Shown piece after piece: positions 33,595 to 42,703 of a stretch of DNA of 64,000 nt; the first letter of the stretch is position 1, and each line of letters starts with the position of its first letter. The DNA comes from Solirubrobacteraceae bacterium (GTDB lineage: Bacteria > Actinomycetota > Thermoleophilia > Solirubrobacterales > Solirubrobacteraceae): NCBI GenBank assembly GCA_017882405.1, contig JADGPO010000143.1, forward strand, positions 1 to 64,000, written 5' to 3'. Below the pieces are notes generated by a model. That model searched no databases and was not told the origin of the DNA. It saw only the letters and a list, made by a program, of their open reading frames with translations. A program made the position numbers and the translations under genes.

Positions 33595-35162
33595 GGCGCC
33601 ATCTCGCCGAGCGGGCCCTCGTCGGGCAGCGTCGGGGTCTGGGCACGGTGCTCGGCCAGAACCTCCGGCGGCTTGCGCTTCTGCACCAGGAAGTAGTACA
33701 GGCAGCCGATGATGAACGACGCGCCGATGAACTCATAGGCGCCGAAGCGGAAGTACCACTTGGTGCCATACACGGCTGCCCGCGGCCAGGCAAGCTGGAA
33801 CGCGACGATGCCCCCGTAGACCACCGCCACCACGTTCACCAGCATGCCCCAGCGGCCCAGACTGAAGTACGGGCCATGCTCAGCTCGCGGCCACTCGCCG
33901 CGCAGGCGCCTGGCCAGCATCGACCCGGTCACCGCCAGATAGGGCAGGTAGAACATGATGATCGCCACCGCGGTCAGCGCCACGAACGCCGACTGGTTGG
34001 CGATGTTGACCACGAGGATCACGAGCGCCATGACGCCGACGAAGATCGCCGGGACGATCGGCACCCGGGCACGGCCGGAGACGCGCGCGATGTGCGTCCC
34101 GAACGGCAGACGCCCGTCACGCGCCATCGAGAACAGCATCCGGATGCAGGCCGTGCAGACGGCCAGGGCGCACACCGTGATCGCGATCGCCGAGGCGTAC
34201 AGGAAGACATCGCCGAGCGTGTTACCAAGCGCCTGCTTGATGATGTAGGGAAGACCGAGCACCCCGATGTTCTTGTCATGGATGTCCTTGACCGACATCA
34301 GCCCGAACAGGATGAGCAGCGCCCCGATCAGGCCTGCGGTCGCGAGCGCGCGAAGGATCGCCGGGGGCGCGGCGCGACGGGGGTCGTTGGTCTCCTCGGC
34401 GAGCGTGCCCGCGGTGTCAAACCCGTACATCACGTACGCGCTCAACAGGCCGCCGATCAGAAACGCTCCGAAGTAGCCCCAGGAGTGCCCTGCGCCGGTC
34501 CCGAGTGTCTGGGTGACGACCGACGGTCCGCGGTGAAAGTGGAAGATGAGCAGGACGACCAGGATCGTCGCGCCGATCAGCTCGACGATCACGCCGAAGT
34601 TGTTGATCCGAGCCATGACCTTGACGCCGAGCATGTTGATGATCGTCGCGAAGACAACGAGGATCGCGCCGAGCAGCAGCGCGTTCTTGGCGCCGTCGGC
34701 CGTGCTGTAGGAGCCAACGTCGGCCGACCCGCCGATGAACTGAAACGAGCTGTTGGCCTGCGGTAGCACGACCTGCCACGCCACCGCGACCGCCGCGACG
34801 GTCACGATCGACCCGATGATCAGGATCCAGCCGGTCATCCAGGAGATGAAATCGCTGCTCATCCGCTTGGACCACTGGTAGACCGACCCCGCCAGCGGGA
34901 ACTGACCGGCCAGCTCGGCGAAGCACAGCGCCACGCACATCTGGCCGATGAACACGATTACCCACGACCACCACACCGCCGGCCCGGCGTTCAGGACACC
35001 GAAGCCGAACAGCTCGAACACCCCGGTCAGGATCGAGATGTAGGAAAAGCCGGCGGCGAACGAGGAGAAGTTCCCCAGCGAACGGTCCAGCTCCTGCTTG
35101 TAGCCGAAGCCGGCCAGCTCGTCGCTGTCGCCCTCGGTCCGCGGCGCGTCTACGGTAGCCAT
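33591..35162 (-). CDS. APC-superfamily amino acid/amine permease
   Basis: A 523-residue secondary transporter of the amino acid-polyamine-organocation superfamily with about 12 spans. Examples are SLGNFSSFAAGFSYISILTG (the substrate-binding first span), AYVMYGFDTAGTLAEETNDPRRAAP (the conserved loop) and several late aromatic spans. The closest general resemblance is to GABA/choline/ethanolamine permeases of the ACT type. It is the first gene of an operon with the GMC oxidase and the DUF294 protein. An operator of the CTGATATATCAG class lies about 110 bases upstream, shared with the divergent aldehyde dehydrogenase gene. Confidence 0.83.
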   Translation of the reverse strand: MATVDAPRTEGDSDELAGFGYKQELDRSLGNFSSFAAGFSYISILTGVFELFGFGVLNAGPAVWWSWVIVFIGQMCVALCFAELAGQFPLAGSVYQWSKRMSSDFISWMTGWILIIGSIVTVAAVAVAWQVVLPQANSSFQFIGGSADVGSYSTADGAKNALLLGAILVVFATIINMLGVKVMARINNFGVIVELIGATILVVLLIFHFHRGPSVVTQTLGTGAGHSWGYFGAFLIGGLLSAYVMYGFDTAGTLAEETNDPRRAAPPAILRALATAGLIGALLILFGLMSVKDIHDKNIGVLGLPYIIKQALGNTLGDVFLYASAIAITVCALAVCTACIRMLFSMARDGRLPFGTHIARVSGRARVPIVPAIFVGVMALVILVVNIANQSAFVALTAVAIIMFYLPYLAVTGSMLARRLRGEWPRAEHGPYFSLGRWGMLVNVVAVVYGGIVAFQLAWPRAAVYGTKWYFRFGAYEFIGASFIIGCLYYFLVQKRKPPEVLAEHRAQTPTLPDEGPLGEMAP

Positions 35163-35250
35163 CGATCACCCTTTCCTTCCACGGCTCTGTGCCGCGGTGG
35201 TCGAACCTGATTGCGCGCCTGGTCAGCGCCCTGGGATCGTCTCAAGAACA

Positions 35251-35284
35251 TTGACCCAGTCGGAATCGGGCTGTTATATATCAG
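35251..35284 (+). promoter_or_regulatory. Divergent promoter region with -35/-10 and CTGATATATCAG-type operator
   Basis: TTGACC (35251-35256) is a good -35, with TATATA 18 bases further as the -10. The 12-mer GTTATATATCAG (35273-35284) overlaps the -10 and is the exact reverse complement of the site at 19874-19885. A protein bound here would block the aldehyde dehydrogenase promoter and could also affect the permease operon on the other strand. Confidence 0.6.
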
Positions 35285-35335
35285 TCGTCTGACCATGTCA
35301 ACGAGCCCGCCTCCGGGCTGGGGGTGCCGCAGCCG

Positions 35336-36793
35336 ATGGTCGCTGAACAGATGTTCCTCGCGGGCGAGTGGGGCGCCAGCCTGACCGCCGAGACCTACAA
35401 CGCCACCAGCCCCGCGACGGGCGAGACGATCGCGACCGTGCCCCAGGGAGATCGCGAGGATGCGGTGCGGGCGATCACCGCCGCGCGCGGAGCCGCCGGC
35501 ACCTGGGGCCGGCTGACCGCGTTCGAGCGCGCCGCCAAGATGCACGCCGTGGGAGACATCATCGAGTCACGACGCGACGAGCTGGCGCGCACCCTGACCC
35601 TGGATCAGGGCAAGCCGCTGCACTCCGAGGCCTATGACGAGGTCGACGAGCTGGTCGAGTACTGGCGGATGGCGGCCGAGGACGCCAAGCGCCTGGGCGG
35701 CGAGCTGCCCAACTCCTTCTCGCCCGGCAAGCGGGTGCTGCTGACCCGCCGCCCGCGCGGGGTCGTGGGCGTGATCAGCCCGTGGAACTGGCCGTACACG
35801 ATGCCGGCCGAGCTGATCGCTCCGGCGCTGGCCTGTGGCAACGCCGTGGTGTGGACGCCGGCCCCCACGACCGCCGTGTGCGCGGTGGTGCTGGCGCGCT
35901 GCATCGCCGATGCCGACCTGCCGTCCGGCACCTTCAACCTGGTGACCGGCCCGGGCCCGGTGGTCGGCGACGAGATCGCGCGCAATCCCGGGGTCGACGG
36001 CGTCGCCTTCATCGGCTCCACCGCCACCGGCCGCCTCGTCGGCGCGGCCGCCGCCGGCAAGGCCACGCTGCTGGAGATGGGCGGCAACGGCCCCGTGGTG
36101 GTGCTCGCCGACGGCGACGTCGACGCCGCGGTGGCGGCTACGCTCAGCGCCTGCTTTCTGTGCGCCGGCCAGAGCTGCACGGCGGGCGAGCGGATCCTGG
36201 TGGCGCGCCCGGTCTACGACGAGTTCGTGGAGAAGCTGGCCCGTGCGGTCACCGAGCAGATCGTGCTCGGCGACCCGTTCGACGACGCCACCACGATGGG
36301 GCCGTTGAACAACGAGCCCGTGGCGGCCAAGATGGACGAGCACGTCGCCGACGCCCGCGAGCGAGGCGCTGACGTCTTGAGCGGTGGCTCGCGGGCCCCC
36401 GCGTTCCCCACCGATCTGTACTGGGAGCCCACCGTGCTCACAGGCGTGCCCGCTGACGCGCGGGTGGCCACCGAGGAGACGTTCGGGCCGGTGGCCCCGG
36501 TGGTGGCGCTCGACTCGCTGGAGCACGCGATCGAGCTGACCAACCAGTCCCCCTATGGCCTGCTGGCGGCGATCTTCACCGCCTCGTTATCCGAGGGGCT
36601 GCGCTACGCCGACGAGGTGCGCACCGGCTGGGTCAACATCAACGAGTCCTCCAACTACTGGGAGGCCCACCTCCCGTTCGGTGGCCGCTCCGGCTCGGAC
36701 AGCGGTATCGGCCGCGTCGGCGGCAACCATGTGATGCAGTCCTTCACCGAGCTGCAGACGATCACGATCACCCCGGACGCCCGGCCGCGCTGA
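35336..36793 (+). CDS. Aldehyde dehydrogenase (betaine-aldehyde-dehydrogenase-like)
   Basis: A 485-residue NAD(P)-dependent aldehyde dehydrogenase. Family blocks are GVVGVISPWNWPY (cofactor), GFIGST-like VAFIGSTATGRLVG, the catalytic Glu in LLEMGGNGPVVV, the nucleophilic Cys in CAGQSCTAGERILV, and EETFGPVAPVV. ATG 35336 with GGGG at -12 is preferred; GTG 35324 is the in-frame alternative. It sits across a shared regulatory region from the permease and GMC oxidase, so oxidation of betaine aldehyde to glycine betaine is the likely role. Members of this superfamily are promiscuous, and no specificity residue was checked. Confidence 0.86.
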   Translation: MVAEQMFLAGEWGASLTAETYNATSPATGETIATVPQGDREDAVRAITAARGAAGTWGRLTAFERAAKMHAVGDIIESRRDELARTLTLDQGKPLHSEAYDEVDELVEYWRMAAEDAKRLGGELPNSFSPGKRVLLTRRPRGVVGVISPWNWPYTMPAELIAPALACGNAVVWTPAPTTAVCAVVLARCIADADLPSGTFNLVTGPGPVVGDEIARNPGVDGVAFIGSTATGRLVGAAAAGKATLLEMGGNGPVVVLADGDVDAAVAATLSACFLCAGQSCTAGERILVARPVYDEFVEKLARAVTEQIVLGDPFDDATTMGPLNNEPVAAKMDEHVADARERGADVLSGGSRAPAFPTDLYWEPTVLTGVPADARVATEETFGPVAPVVALDSLEHAIELTNQSPYGLLAAIFTASLSEGLRYADEVRTGWVNINESSNYWEAHLPFGGRSGSDSGIGRVGGNHVMQSFTELQTITITPDARPR

Positions 36794-36798
36794 CCCGA

Positions 36799-36840
36799 GT
36801 GGGCGATGTGGGAAGCCACCTTTTTTCCCTTATCGCCCAC
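36799..36840. terminator. Bidirectional intrinsic terminator between aldehyde dehydrogenase and gntR
   Basis: An outer stem GTGGGCGAT (36799-36807) pairs with ATCGCCCAC (36832-36840). Inside it GTGG-gaag-CCAC is followed by six T, a canonical Rho-independent signal for the plus strand. Convergent genes end on both sides (36793 and 36861). Confidence 0.75.
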
Positions 36841-36860
36841 GCAACCGGAAGGTTGCGGAC

Positions 36861-37523
36861 CTACAGGACCGAGCGGATCTCGCTCTCGAAGGTGTCGATG
36901 TGCTCGGCCACGATCGTCTGCGCGCGGTCGGCGTCGCCATCGGCGATCGCCCGCAGCAGCCCCTCATGCTCGTGCACGCGCGTGAACAGGTGCGGCAGGC
37001 GGTCCAGGACCAGGTACCAGATGCGTAAAGACAAATTGAAATAGCGCCCGAGCGTCTCCTCCAGGTACGGGTTGCCCGCGCAGTGGTGCACGAAGCGGTG
37101 CACGCGGGCGTCGAGCTCCATCAGCGCGGCCACGTCGTCGGAGCCCCGGCTGCCGCTCAGCTCGTCCAGCAGCAGCTCGAGCTCGGCGCGGTGGGCGGCG
37201 GTGATCCGCTGCGCGGCACGGTAGGCGGCGTGGCCCTCCAGCTGCATGCGCACGTCGGAGATGTCGGCCAGGTCGGTGATGTTGATCTCCGAGGCGAACG
37301 TGCCCCGGCGCGGGAACACGGTTACCAGGTTCTCCAGCGCCAGGCGCTTGATCGCCTCGCGCACGGGAGTGCGCCCGATGCCCAGCTCGCCGCCCAGCTG
37401 GTCCTCGTCGATCGGCGCGCCGGGCGCAATCCGCAACGTCACGATGCGGTCACGCAGCTCGGCGTAGGCGCGGTCGGCCAGCAGCTCGCGCGGCGCCCTC
37501 GGCTCGGACGTCTGGGTGCTCAC
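36861..37523 (-). CDS. GntR-family transcriptional regulator, FCD (FadR) subfamily
   Basis: A 220-residue repressor-type protein. The winged helix at residues 16-80 carries LADRAYAELRDRIVTLRIAPG, then the recognition region LGGELGIGRTPVREAIKRL. The FCD effector domain has the metal-type ligands Asp/His in ELDARVHRFVHHC, His in FTRVHEHEGLL and His in AEHIDTF. The start is GTG. A near-perfect CTGATATATCAG palindrome 44 bases upstream (37567-37578) suggests autoregulation. Further copies at four other quaternary-amine promoters make it the best candidate for the pathway-wide repressor. The inducer is unknown; FCD domains often bind small carboxylates. Confidence 0.87.
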   Translation of the reverse strand: MSTQTSEPRAPRELLADRAYAELRDRIVTLRIAPGAPIDEDQLGGELGIGRTPVREAIKRLALENLVTVFPRRGTFASEINITDLADISDVRMQLEGHAAYRAAQRITAAHRAELELLLDELSGSRGSDDVAALMELDARVHRFVHHCAGNPYLEETLGRYFNLSLRIWYLVLDRLPHLFTRVHEHEGLLRAIADGDADRAQTIVAEHIDTFESEIRSVL

Positions 37524-37566
37524 ATCCCGACCCTCTCCGGACGCCCCGCCCGCACCGACCGAGGCG

Positions 37567-37578
37567 CTGATATATGAG
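37567..37578. promoter_or_regulatory. Operator of the CTGATATATCAG family in front of gntR
   Basis: CTGATATATGAG, 11 of 12 matches to the palindrome, 44 bases upstream of the gntR GTG. It is the expected autoregulatory site if GntR is the cognate factor. No clear TTGAC-type -35 was seen for this copy. Confidence 0.6.
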
Positions 37579-37626
37579 TCATCGTTCAGTTATTCTACCC
37601 GCCGCGCGGGCCGCCGTAAACGGCCC

Positions 37627-40600
37627 TCAGCGGTAGCTGAAGCGGGCGCTCGTCGAGCCGCGGCCGCGGCCCGTGAAGTAGCTCTGAACCGTCGCCACCG
37701 ACACCGGGACTCGGGAGCCGGGCGTTCCGGGCGGCGCCGCCGCCCTGACGAAGGCGGTCGCACCGCAATCCAGCGCACCGAGGCCCGGCCGGAAGCTCAG
37801 CGCGGCCCGGCGCCCGAACCAGACGGCGAGCGGGCAGCCGAGGTTGGACCCCTGGACGGTGACGCGAGTGCCCCCGTCCGGGGAACCGGCAGCCGGGGTG
37901 AGCGTCCTGACCGCCGGGGCGCCCGGGGCGTACAGCCACAGACGGTCTCCCCCGCTGGGAGCGCTGCAGCCAGTGACCGTGCAAGCCAGCACATCGACCC
38001 GGGCCGGTGTCTGGGAGACCGTCGTGGTCCGGATGCTCCTGCGGCCGAGCAGGCGATAGGCGTAGTCGGTGCCCGCCGAAACGCCGTGCGGGGCGACGAA
38101 CAGCAGCGGGCCGGAGAGCTGGCCGGCGAAACCGCGCCCGGCGATGCGGATCGGCGTGCCGCCGGTGTCGGGGGCTCCGGGGGCGCCGTGCAGCCGCAGG
38201 CGGCTGCGCAGACTCATCACCTGCCGGACCTGGGGCACCCCCGCGTACAGCGCGCGGCCCGCCGGCGACTGACCGGCCAGGGTCGTGACGCTCAGGCGAA
38301 CCCGCGTCCGGTCGACGGTGAGGCGGCGCGCCGGCGCTTTGATCTGCATCTCGGTGCCCGCCAGGTACGCGTAGTCGATGTCCTGGGAGGCGGCGCGCGC
38401 GGGGTCGCCGAAGTCGGCCCAATCGAGGACCAGCGGGTTCAGGCCGCGCCCGCGGACCGTGATCAGCGTCCCGCCGGCCTCGCTGGCCAGGCGCGAGGGC
38501 CCGGAGGAGGTGGACACCGACGTGATCCGGGGGGCGGGCACGTAGTCGTACTCGTCGGGGGCCGTCACCCCCTCACAGCCGCAGCGCGGCGGCAGCTTGA
38601 CGTCGCCCATCGCGTCGGTGGTGATCGCGCCCTCGTGGGGCGCCAGGATCTGACCGGAGGCGCTCGGGCCGTGCCGGTTGACCACGCGCACGGCGACCTG
38701 GCAGATGTCGTTGGCCGCGGTCTCGCTGCGATAGGCGGGCGTGGCGGGCAGCGGCGCGCACGCCGTGGCCGACGAGTAGGCGGGCGGGGTGACCACGAGC
38801 CGCCCCGGGCCGACGACGCGAAAGCGCCGCGCCGGGACGCCGCCGAAGGCGACCGCGGTGGCGCCGCGCAGACCGGACCCGAGGATCGTCACCGGCCGCG
38901 GCGCGCCCTCAAGGCCGCCCGAGGGCGCGATCGCGTCGATCGCCGGGATCGTCCCGGTGGCGGCCGTGTCGACGTAATCGAACGTTGCCGCCGGGCTGGG
39001 GGCGCTGGACTGCCCGCCCCGGGCGATGACGATCACCTCGGCCGGCCCCGCGCCACTCTGGGGCGCGGGCGCGAATGGCGCAGCAAGCAGCCGCGCCGGC
39101 GGGAGCGTGGCCACGATCGAGGTGGGGCTGACCACGCGGAAGCTGTGCGCGGCCAGCCGTCGCGTACCGATCTGCACGGCGCTCACGCCGCGCCCGAACC
39201 CCGACCCGGTGATCGTCACCCGCTGGCCGCCGACGACGCCGCCCACCGACGGCGACAGGCGCGAGACCACCGGACGGCGGGCCCGCGCGTTCGCGCACAG
39301 GTAATCGGCCAGTCCGGCCGTGCCGCCGGGTCCGGTGAGCTGAGGCGACCCGAGTCCCGAGGCGAGGTCAAAGCCCGGGCGGGCGGCGAACACCCGCGCC
39401 CCGGCGAGCCCGTTGACGTCGTTGTTGCCGGCGCGGATGTCGTCAAACGACGCCCGGTAGCGGGCCGGATCGGATGCCAGGGCATACAGCTGCGGCGCGA
39501 CGAACCCCACGCCGGCGCGCGTCGAGCGATCGGCGGCGCAGGCCGGCGAGGCGTTGACGAGCGCCAGCGTCGCCGCCCACAGCGGCGCCGAGGAGGAGGT
39601 CCCGCCGGTCGTCGTCCACCCGTTCCTGGACAGGTTCGTGCCAGCGTAGATGCGGCTGTAGACGCTCACCGAGCCGGTGTAGATGTCGCCCTCGGCCGAC
39701 ACGTCGGGCAGTAGCCGGCAGGCAATCGCCCCCGCGGGCCGGCCGGCCTCGGGGGAGGTCGTCGCGCAGAAGCCCTCCGGATAGCCGAACGCGCGCTGGA
39801 CGGCGTTGGCGTCGCGGTAGTCGCCGCCACCCGGACGCGCGATCCCGGGCACCGTCGCCGCCTGCTGCCAGCCGGGCATCTGCCAGGACGCGGATATCCC
39901 CCCGCCGCCGGCACCGCCCTGGGGTCCGCCGTTCCAGACCTGCTCGATCGGCGGCTGCCGGGCGGCGTCGTTGATCGCCGAGCCGCCGACGGCCACCACG
40001 TAGGGCTGGCTGGACGGGTCGTCGACCGAGACCGGATCCTGGCCCCGGATGGGGGTCGGCTTGGCGTTGGTGTTGCAGTCGTCAGAGCCGTTGTCGCCGG
40101 CGGCGCTGAACACCGTCTGGCCCTGCGCCGCCGCCTGCTGGAAGAGCACGTTCTCGGCCTGCTGCAGGCCGGGCTGCCCCCGCTGGACCGACTGCTCGCA
40201 CAGACCCCAGCTGGTGCTGATCACCCGGTCGCGGTCAGCGCCGACGATCGCCGCATACTCGTCGAGCGAGTCGTAGTCGTTGGGGTTGGACCCCGTGTAA
40301 GGGCCCTCGTAGACGTCGATCGTGGCCCCCGGCGCGAGCGCCGAGACGTCCTCGACATCGAGGCTGGCCTCGCCGGTGCCCGGGCCGGTCGGCTGCCCGC
40401 CGTCCACGGGGATCACGTGCAGGCGGCGCTGCATCGCGGCCGCGCGCGCCGCGCCGAAGAAGCAGGTGTCGAACGTCCGGATGTCCGACTTGAGAAATGG
40501 CTCGTTCTCGTAGATGGCGATCCGCTGGCCGGCCCCGCGGTCGCCGGCCGCGTACAGGCCGAATGCTCCGTAGGCGTGCGCTATCTGGTCGTCGGTGAGG

Positions 40601-41160
40601 CCGTCGGCCCCGACGCTGGCCGCGCGCGCCGCCCGGCATGCCCGGGGCGAGCCGGCCGGATGCGCGAACTGCCCCGCGCGGGCGGCCGGATGGCGGCCCA
40701 CCTGTGAGGGCACGGGGTGGCGCACCTCGCCGTGGCGCAGGACGGCGCCTCTGTCGGCCCCGACGACGGCCGCCACGCCCGGCAGGGCGCCCAGGCCTCC
40801 GGACGCCCGGGTCATGGCCGCCACGGCGGGGGCGTCCCCGGAGAAGCGGATCAGCAACCGGCTCGGGGAGACTGCGCCGACGCTCAGCCCGCGGGCTCGC
40901 AGCCGGGCCTCGACGGTGCGCACGCTCGCGTCCGTCGGCCCGAAGCGGGCGGCGAAAGTCCCCCTCCTCAGGTAGCGGCCGTAGCCGGGCGAGCGGCGAT
41001 CGCTGACCGCGGCGGTGAACCGTGCGAGGCCGGCTTCGTCGCGCGGCTTGAGGACGATGGCGCCGCGCACGGTCGGCGTGGGCGCGGCGGATGTCGGCGC
41101 GCCGGCCAGCGCCGGCATCGTGCCGACAGCGAGGACGAGGGCGACTCCGGCAGCTCTCAC
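37627..41160 (-). CDS. Secreted S53 (sedolisin/kumamolisin) peptidase with C-terminal IPT/TIG repeats
   Basis: A 1177-residue exported serine-carboxyl peptidase. A short signal peptide (VALVLAVGTMPALAGA) precedes a pro-kumamolisin propeptide of about 150 residues. The catalytic domain shows the Glu-Asp pair in TGEASLDVED, the oxyanion Asp in FSAAGDNGSDD and the nucleophile Ser in GGTSSSAPLWAA. About 540 further residues contain some five IPT/TIG Ig-like repeats (for example VVGGQRVTITGSGFGRG, RPVTILGSGLRG, GGTRVTVQGSNLG). S53 enzymes are active at acid pH. The long Ig tail is uncommon for the family and suggests surface or matrix binding. The start is GTG. It stands alone and is not linked to the amine pathway. 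Confidence 0.85.
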   Translation of the reverse strand: MRAAGVALVLAVGTMPALAGAPTSAAPTPTVRGAIVLKPRDEAGLARFTAAVSDRRSPGYGRYLRRGTFAARFGPTDASVRTVEARLRARGLSVGAVSPSRLLIRFSGDAPAVAAMTRASGGLGALPGVAAVVGADRGAVLRHGEVRHPVPSQVGRHPAARAGQFAHPAGSPRACRAARAASVGADGLTDDQIAHAYGAFGLYAAGDRGAGQRIAIYENEPFLKSDIRTFDTCFFGAARAAAMQRRLHVIPVDGGQPTGPGTGEASLDVEDVSALAPGATIDVYEGPYTGSNPNDYDSLDEYAAIVGADRDRVISTSWGLCEQSVQRGQPGLQQAENVLFQQAAAQGQTVFSAAGDNGSDDCNTNAKPTPIRGQDPVSVDDPSSQPYVVAVGGSAINDAARQPPIEQVWNGGPQGGAGGGGISASWQMPGWQQAATVPGIARPGGGDYRDANAVQRAFGYPEGFCATTSPEAGRPAGAIACRLLPDVSAEGDIYTGSVSVYSRIYAGTNLSRNGWTTTGGTSSSAPLWAATLALVNASPACAADRSTRAGVGFVAPQLYALASDPARYRASFDDIRAGNNDVNGLAGARVFAARPGFDLASGLGSPQLTGPGGTAGLADYLCANARARRPVVSRLSPSVGGVVGGQRVTITGSGFGRGVSAVQIGTRRLAAHSFRVVSPTSIVATLPPARLLAAPFAPAPQSGAGPAEVIVIARGGQSSAPSPAATFDYVDTAATGTIPAIDAIAPSGGLEGAPRPVTILGSGLRGATAVAFGGVPARRFRVVGPGRLVVTPPAYSSATACAPLPATPAYRSETAANDICQVAVRVVNRHGPSASGQILAPHEGAITTDAMGDVKLPPRCGCEGVTAPDEYDYVPAPRITSVSTSSGPSRLASEAGGTLITVRGRGLNPLVLDWADFGDPARAASQDIDYAYLAGTEMQIKAPARRLTVDRTRVRLSVTTLAGQSPAGRALYAGVPQVRQVMSLRSRLRLHGAPGAPDTGGTPIRIAGRGFAGQLSGPLLFVAPHGVSAGTDYAYRLLGRRSIRTTTVSQTPARVDVLACTVTGCSAPSGGDRLWLYAPGAPAVRTLTPAAGSPDGGTRVTVQGSNLGCPLAVWFGRRAALSFRPGLGALDCGATAFVRAAAPPGTPGSRVPVSVATVQSYFTGRGRGSTSARFSYR

Positions 41161-41182
41161 CGCCGGAATCGTAAGGCCAAGC

Positions 41183-42625
41183 TCAGTCGCCCAGCTCGGC
41201 GCGCCGGCGCGTCACGAACTCCTTGAGCTCGGCGTCGATCGCCTCGTCGAGCGGCGGCTGCTCGTACTCCTCCAGGGTCTTCTTGTAGATCTCCGACGCG
41301 CGCGCGGTGGTGTCGCGGGCGCCCTTCTTGGTCCAGCGGTCGAAGTTCTCGGTCGAGGAGAGCAGCGGTCGATAGAAGCACTCGCGGAAGCGCTCGAGCG
41401 TGTGCACGGCGCCCAGGAAGTGGCCGCCGGCACCCACCTCGGTGTGGGCGTCGAACGCCAGCGACGCCTCGTCGATCTCCAGCGGCGTGAACTCGTGGCG
41501 CAACTCGCGCAGCAGCTCGACGTCGACGATGAACTTCTCGTAGCAGGAGACCAGCCCGCCCTCCAGCCAGCCGGCCGAGTGCATCACGAAGTTGGTGCCC
41601 GCCAGGAAGGTGGGCAGGAGCGTCATCAGCGACTCGTACGCTGCCTGGGCGTCGACCGTCTGCGAGGCGTTCAGCGCGCCGCCGCCGCGCCAGGGGAGGT
41701 TGAAGTGGCGGGCGATCTGACCGGTGCAGAGCACGCCGATCCCGGACTCCGGCGTCCCGAAGGAGGGCGAGCCCGACTGCATGTCGGTGTTGGAGAGGAA
41801 CGAGCCGAACACGACCGGCGCCCCCGGGCGGATCAGCTGCGCCAGGGCGATGCCGGCCAGCGCCTCGGCCATCTGCTGCACCAGGGTGGCCGGCAGCGAC
41901 ACCGGCGACATCGCGCCCATCAGCAAAAACGGGGTGATGACCACCGCCTGGTTGGCCTTGACGTACTCGAACATCGCCCCCAGCATGCGGTCGTCGTAGC
42001 GCAGGGGGCTGTTGACGTTGATCAGCGAGATCGAGGCCGGGGCGCGCTCGATCGCCTCGCGCCCGCCGAACAGGATCTCCCCCATCCTGATCGTGTCGGC
42101 GGCATTGGGGCCGGAGGTGACCGAGCCCATGTAGGGCTTGTCCGACAGCGTCTGCAGCGCGTAGACCATGTCGAGGTGGCGGGAGTCCAGCGGCCGGTCC
42201 TCGGGCTCGCAGATCGTTCCGCCCGGCGAGTCGAGCTCGGGGAAGGCCTGCGCCAGGCGCACCAGGTTCTCGAAGTCGGCCATCTTGGCGTCGCGACGCA
42301 CGTCGCCCTCGCGGATGAACGGGCAGCCGTAGACGGGCGCGAACACCATGTGGTCGCCGCCGATGTGCGCCGTGTTGGCCGGATTGCGGGCCTGCAGCTC
42401 GAACTCCGACGGCGCCTTGGCGACCTGCTCGAGGATCCAGTCGGGGTCGAAGCGCACCCGGTTCTCGTCCTCCACGATCTGCCCCGCGCCGCGCAGCAGC
42501 TCCACGGCCTCGGGCAGCAGGAACTCGATTCCCAGCTCGCTCACGATCCGCCGCCAGCCGCGATCGAGCGTGGCCATCGCGTCCTCGGAGAGGATCTCGT
42601 AACGGGGCATGGAGTTGACGAACAT
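41183..42625 (-). CDS. MttB-superfamily (non-pyrrolysine) quaternary amine:corrinoid methyltransferase
   Basis: A 480-residue TIM-barrel methyltransferase of the trimethylamine methyltransferase family. It has an intact frame with no in-frame TAG, so it is a non-pyrrolysine member. Characterised relatives of that kind (MtgB, MtpB, MtcB and others) demethylate glycine betaine, proline betaine or carnitine. Family segments include SEDAMATLDRGWRRIVSELGI, TAHIGGDHMVFAPVYG, SPGGTICEPED and FLAGTNFVMHSAGWLEGG. ATG 42625 has an ideal AGGAGG 10 bases before it; ATG 42610 is a weaker alternative. It transfers a methyl group to the corrinoid protein encoded across the divergent promoter. Glycine betaine is the likely substrate. 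Confidence 0.88.
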   Translation of the reverse strand: MFVNSMPRYEILSEDAMATLDRGWRRIVSELGIEFLLPEAVELLRGAGQIVEDENRVRFDPDWILEQVAKAPSEFELQARNPANTAHIGGDHMVFAPVYGCPFIREGDVRRDAKMADFENLVRLAQAFPELDSPGGTICEPEDRPLDSRHLDMVYALQTLSDKPYMGSVTSGPNAADTIRMGEILFGGREAIERAPASISLINVNSPLRYDDRMLGAMFEYVKANQAVVITPFLLMGAMSPVSLPATLVQQMAEALAGIALAQLIRPGAPVVFGSFLSNTDMQSGSPSFGTPESGIGVLCTGQIARHFNLPWRGGGALNASQTVDAQAAYESLMTLLPTFLAGTNFVMHSAGWLEGGLVSCYEKFIVDVELLRELRHEFTPLEIDEASLAFDAHTEVGAGGHFLGAVHTLERFRECFYRPLLSSTENFDRWTKKGARDTTARASEIYKKTLEEYEQPPLDEAIDAELKEFVTRRRAELGD

Positions 42626-42668
42626 GGGTGCTGCCTCCTCTTCTGCTTCGCGGCCACGATCGAGATGC

Positions 42669-42701
42669 TTGACGGCACGCCGTCGGCCCCTAATATATCT
42701 A
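42669..42701 (+). promoter_or_regulatory. Divergent promoter with CTGATATATCAG-type operator (mttB / corrinoid operon)
   Basis: TTGACG (42669-42674) is followed after 16 bases by TAATAT. The 12-mer CTAATATATCTA (42690-42701, 9 of 12 matches, the weakest copy) overlaps this -10. The first gene's GTG lies three bases downstream, so the message would be leaderless. The same region must hold the mttB promoter on the other strand. Confidence 0.55.
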
Positions 42702-42703
42702 CC

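Noticed and set aside
37516..39714. 732-codon plus-strand frame opposite the S53 peptidase
   Set aside because: Low-complexity Arg/Gly/Ala sequence; the minus strand carries the catalytic motifs and Ig-like repeats.
41183..42625. Possible pyrrolysine-containing trimethylamine methyltransferase
   Set aside because: The frame has no in-frame TAG, so this is a non-pyrrolysine MttB-family member and not a true trimethylamine enzyme.
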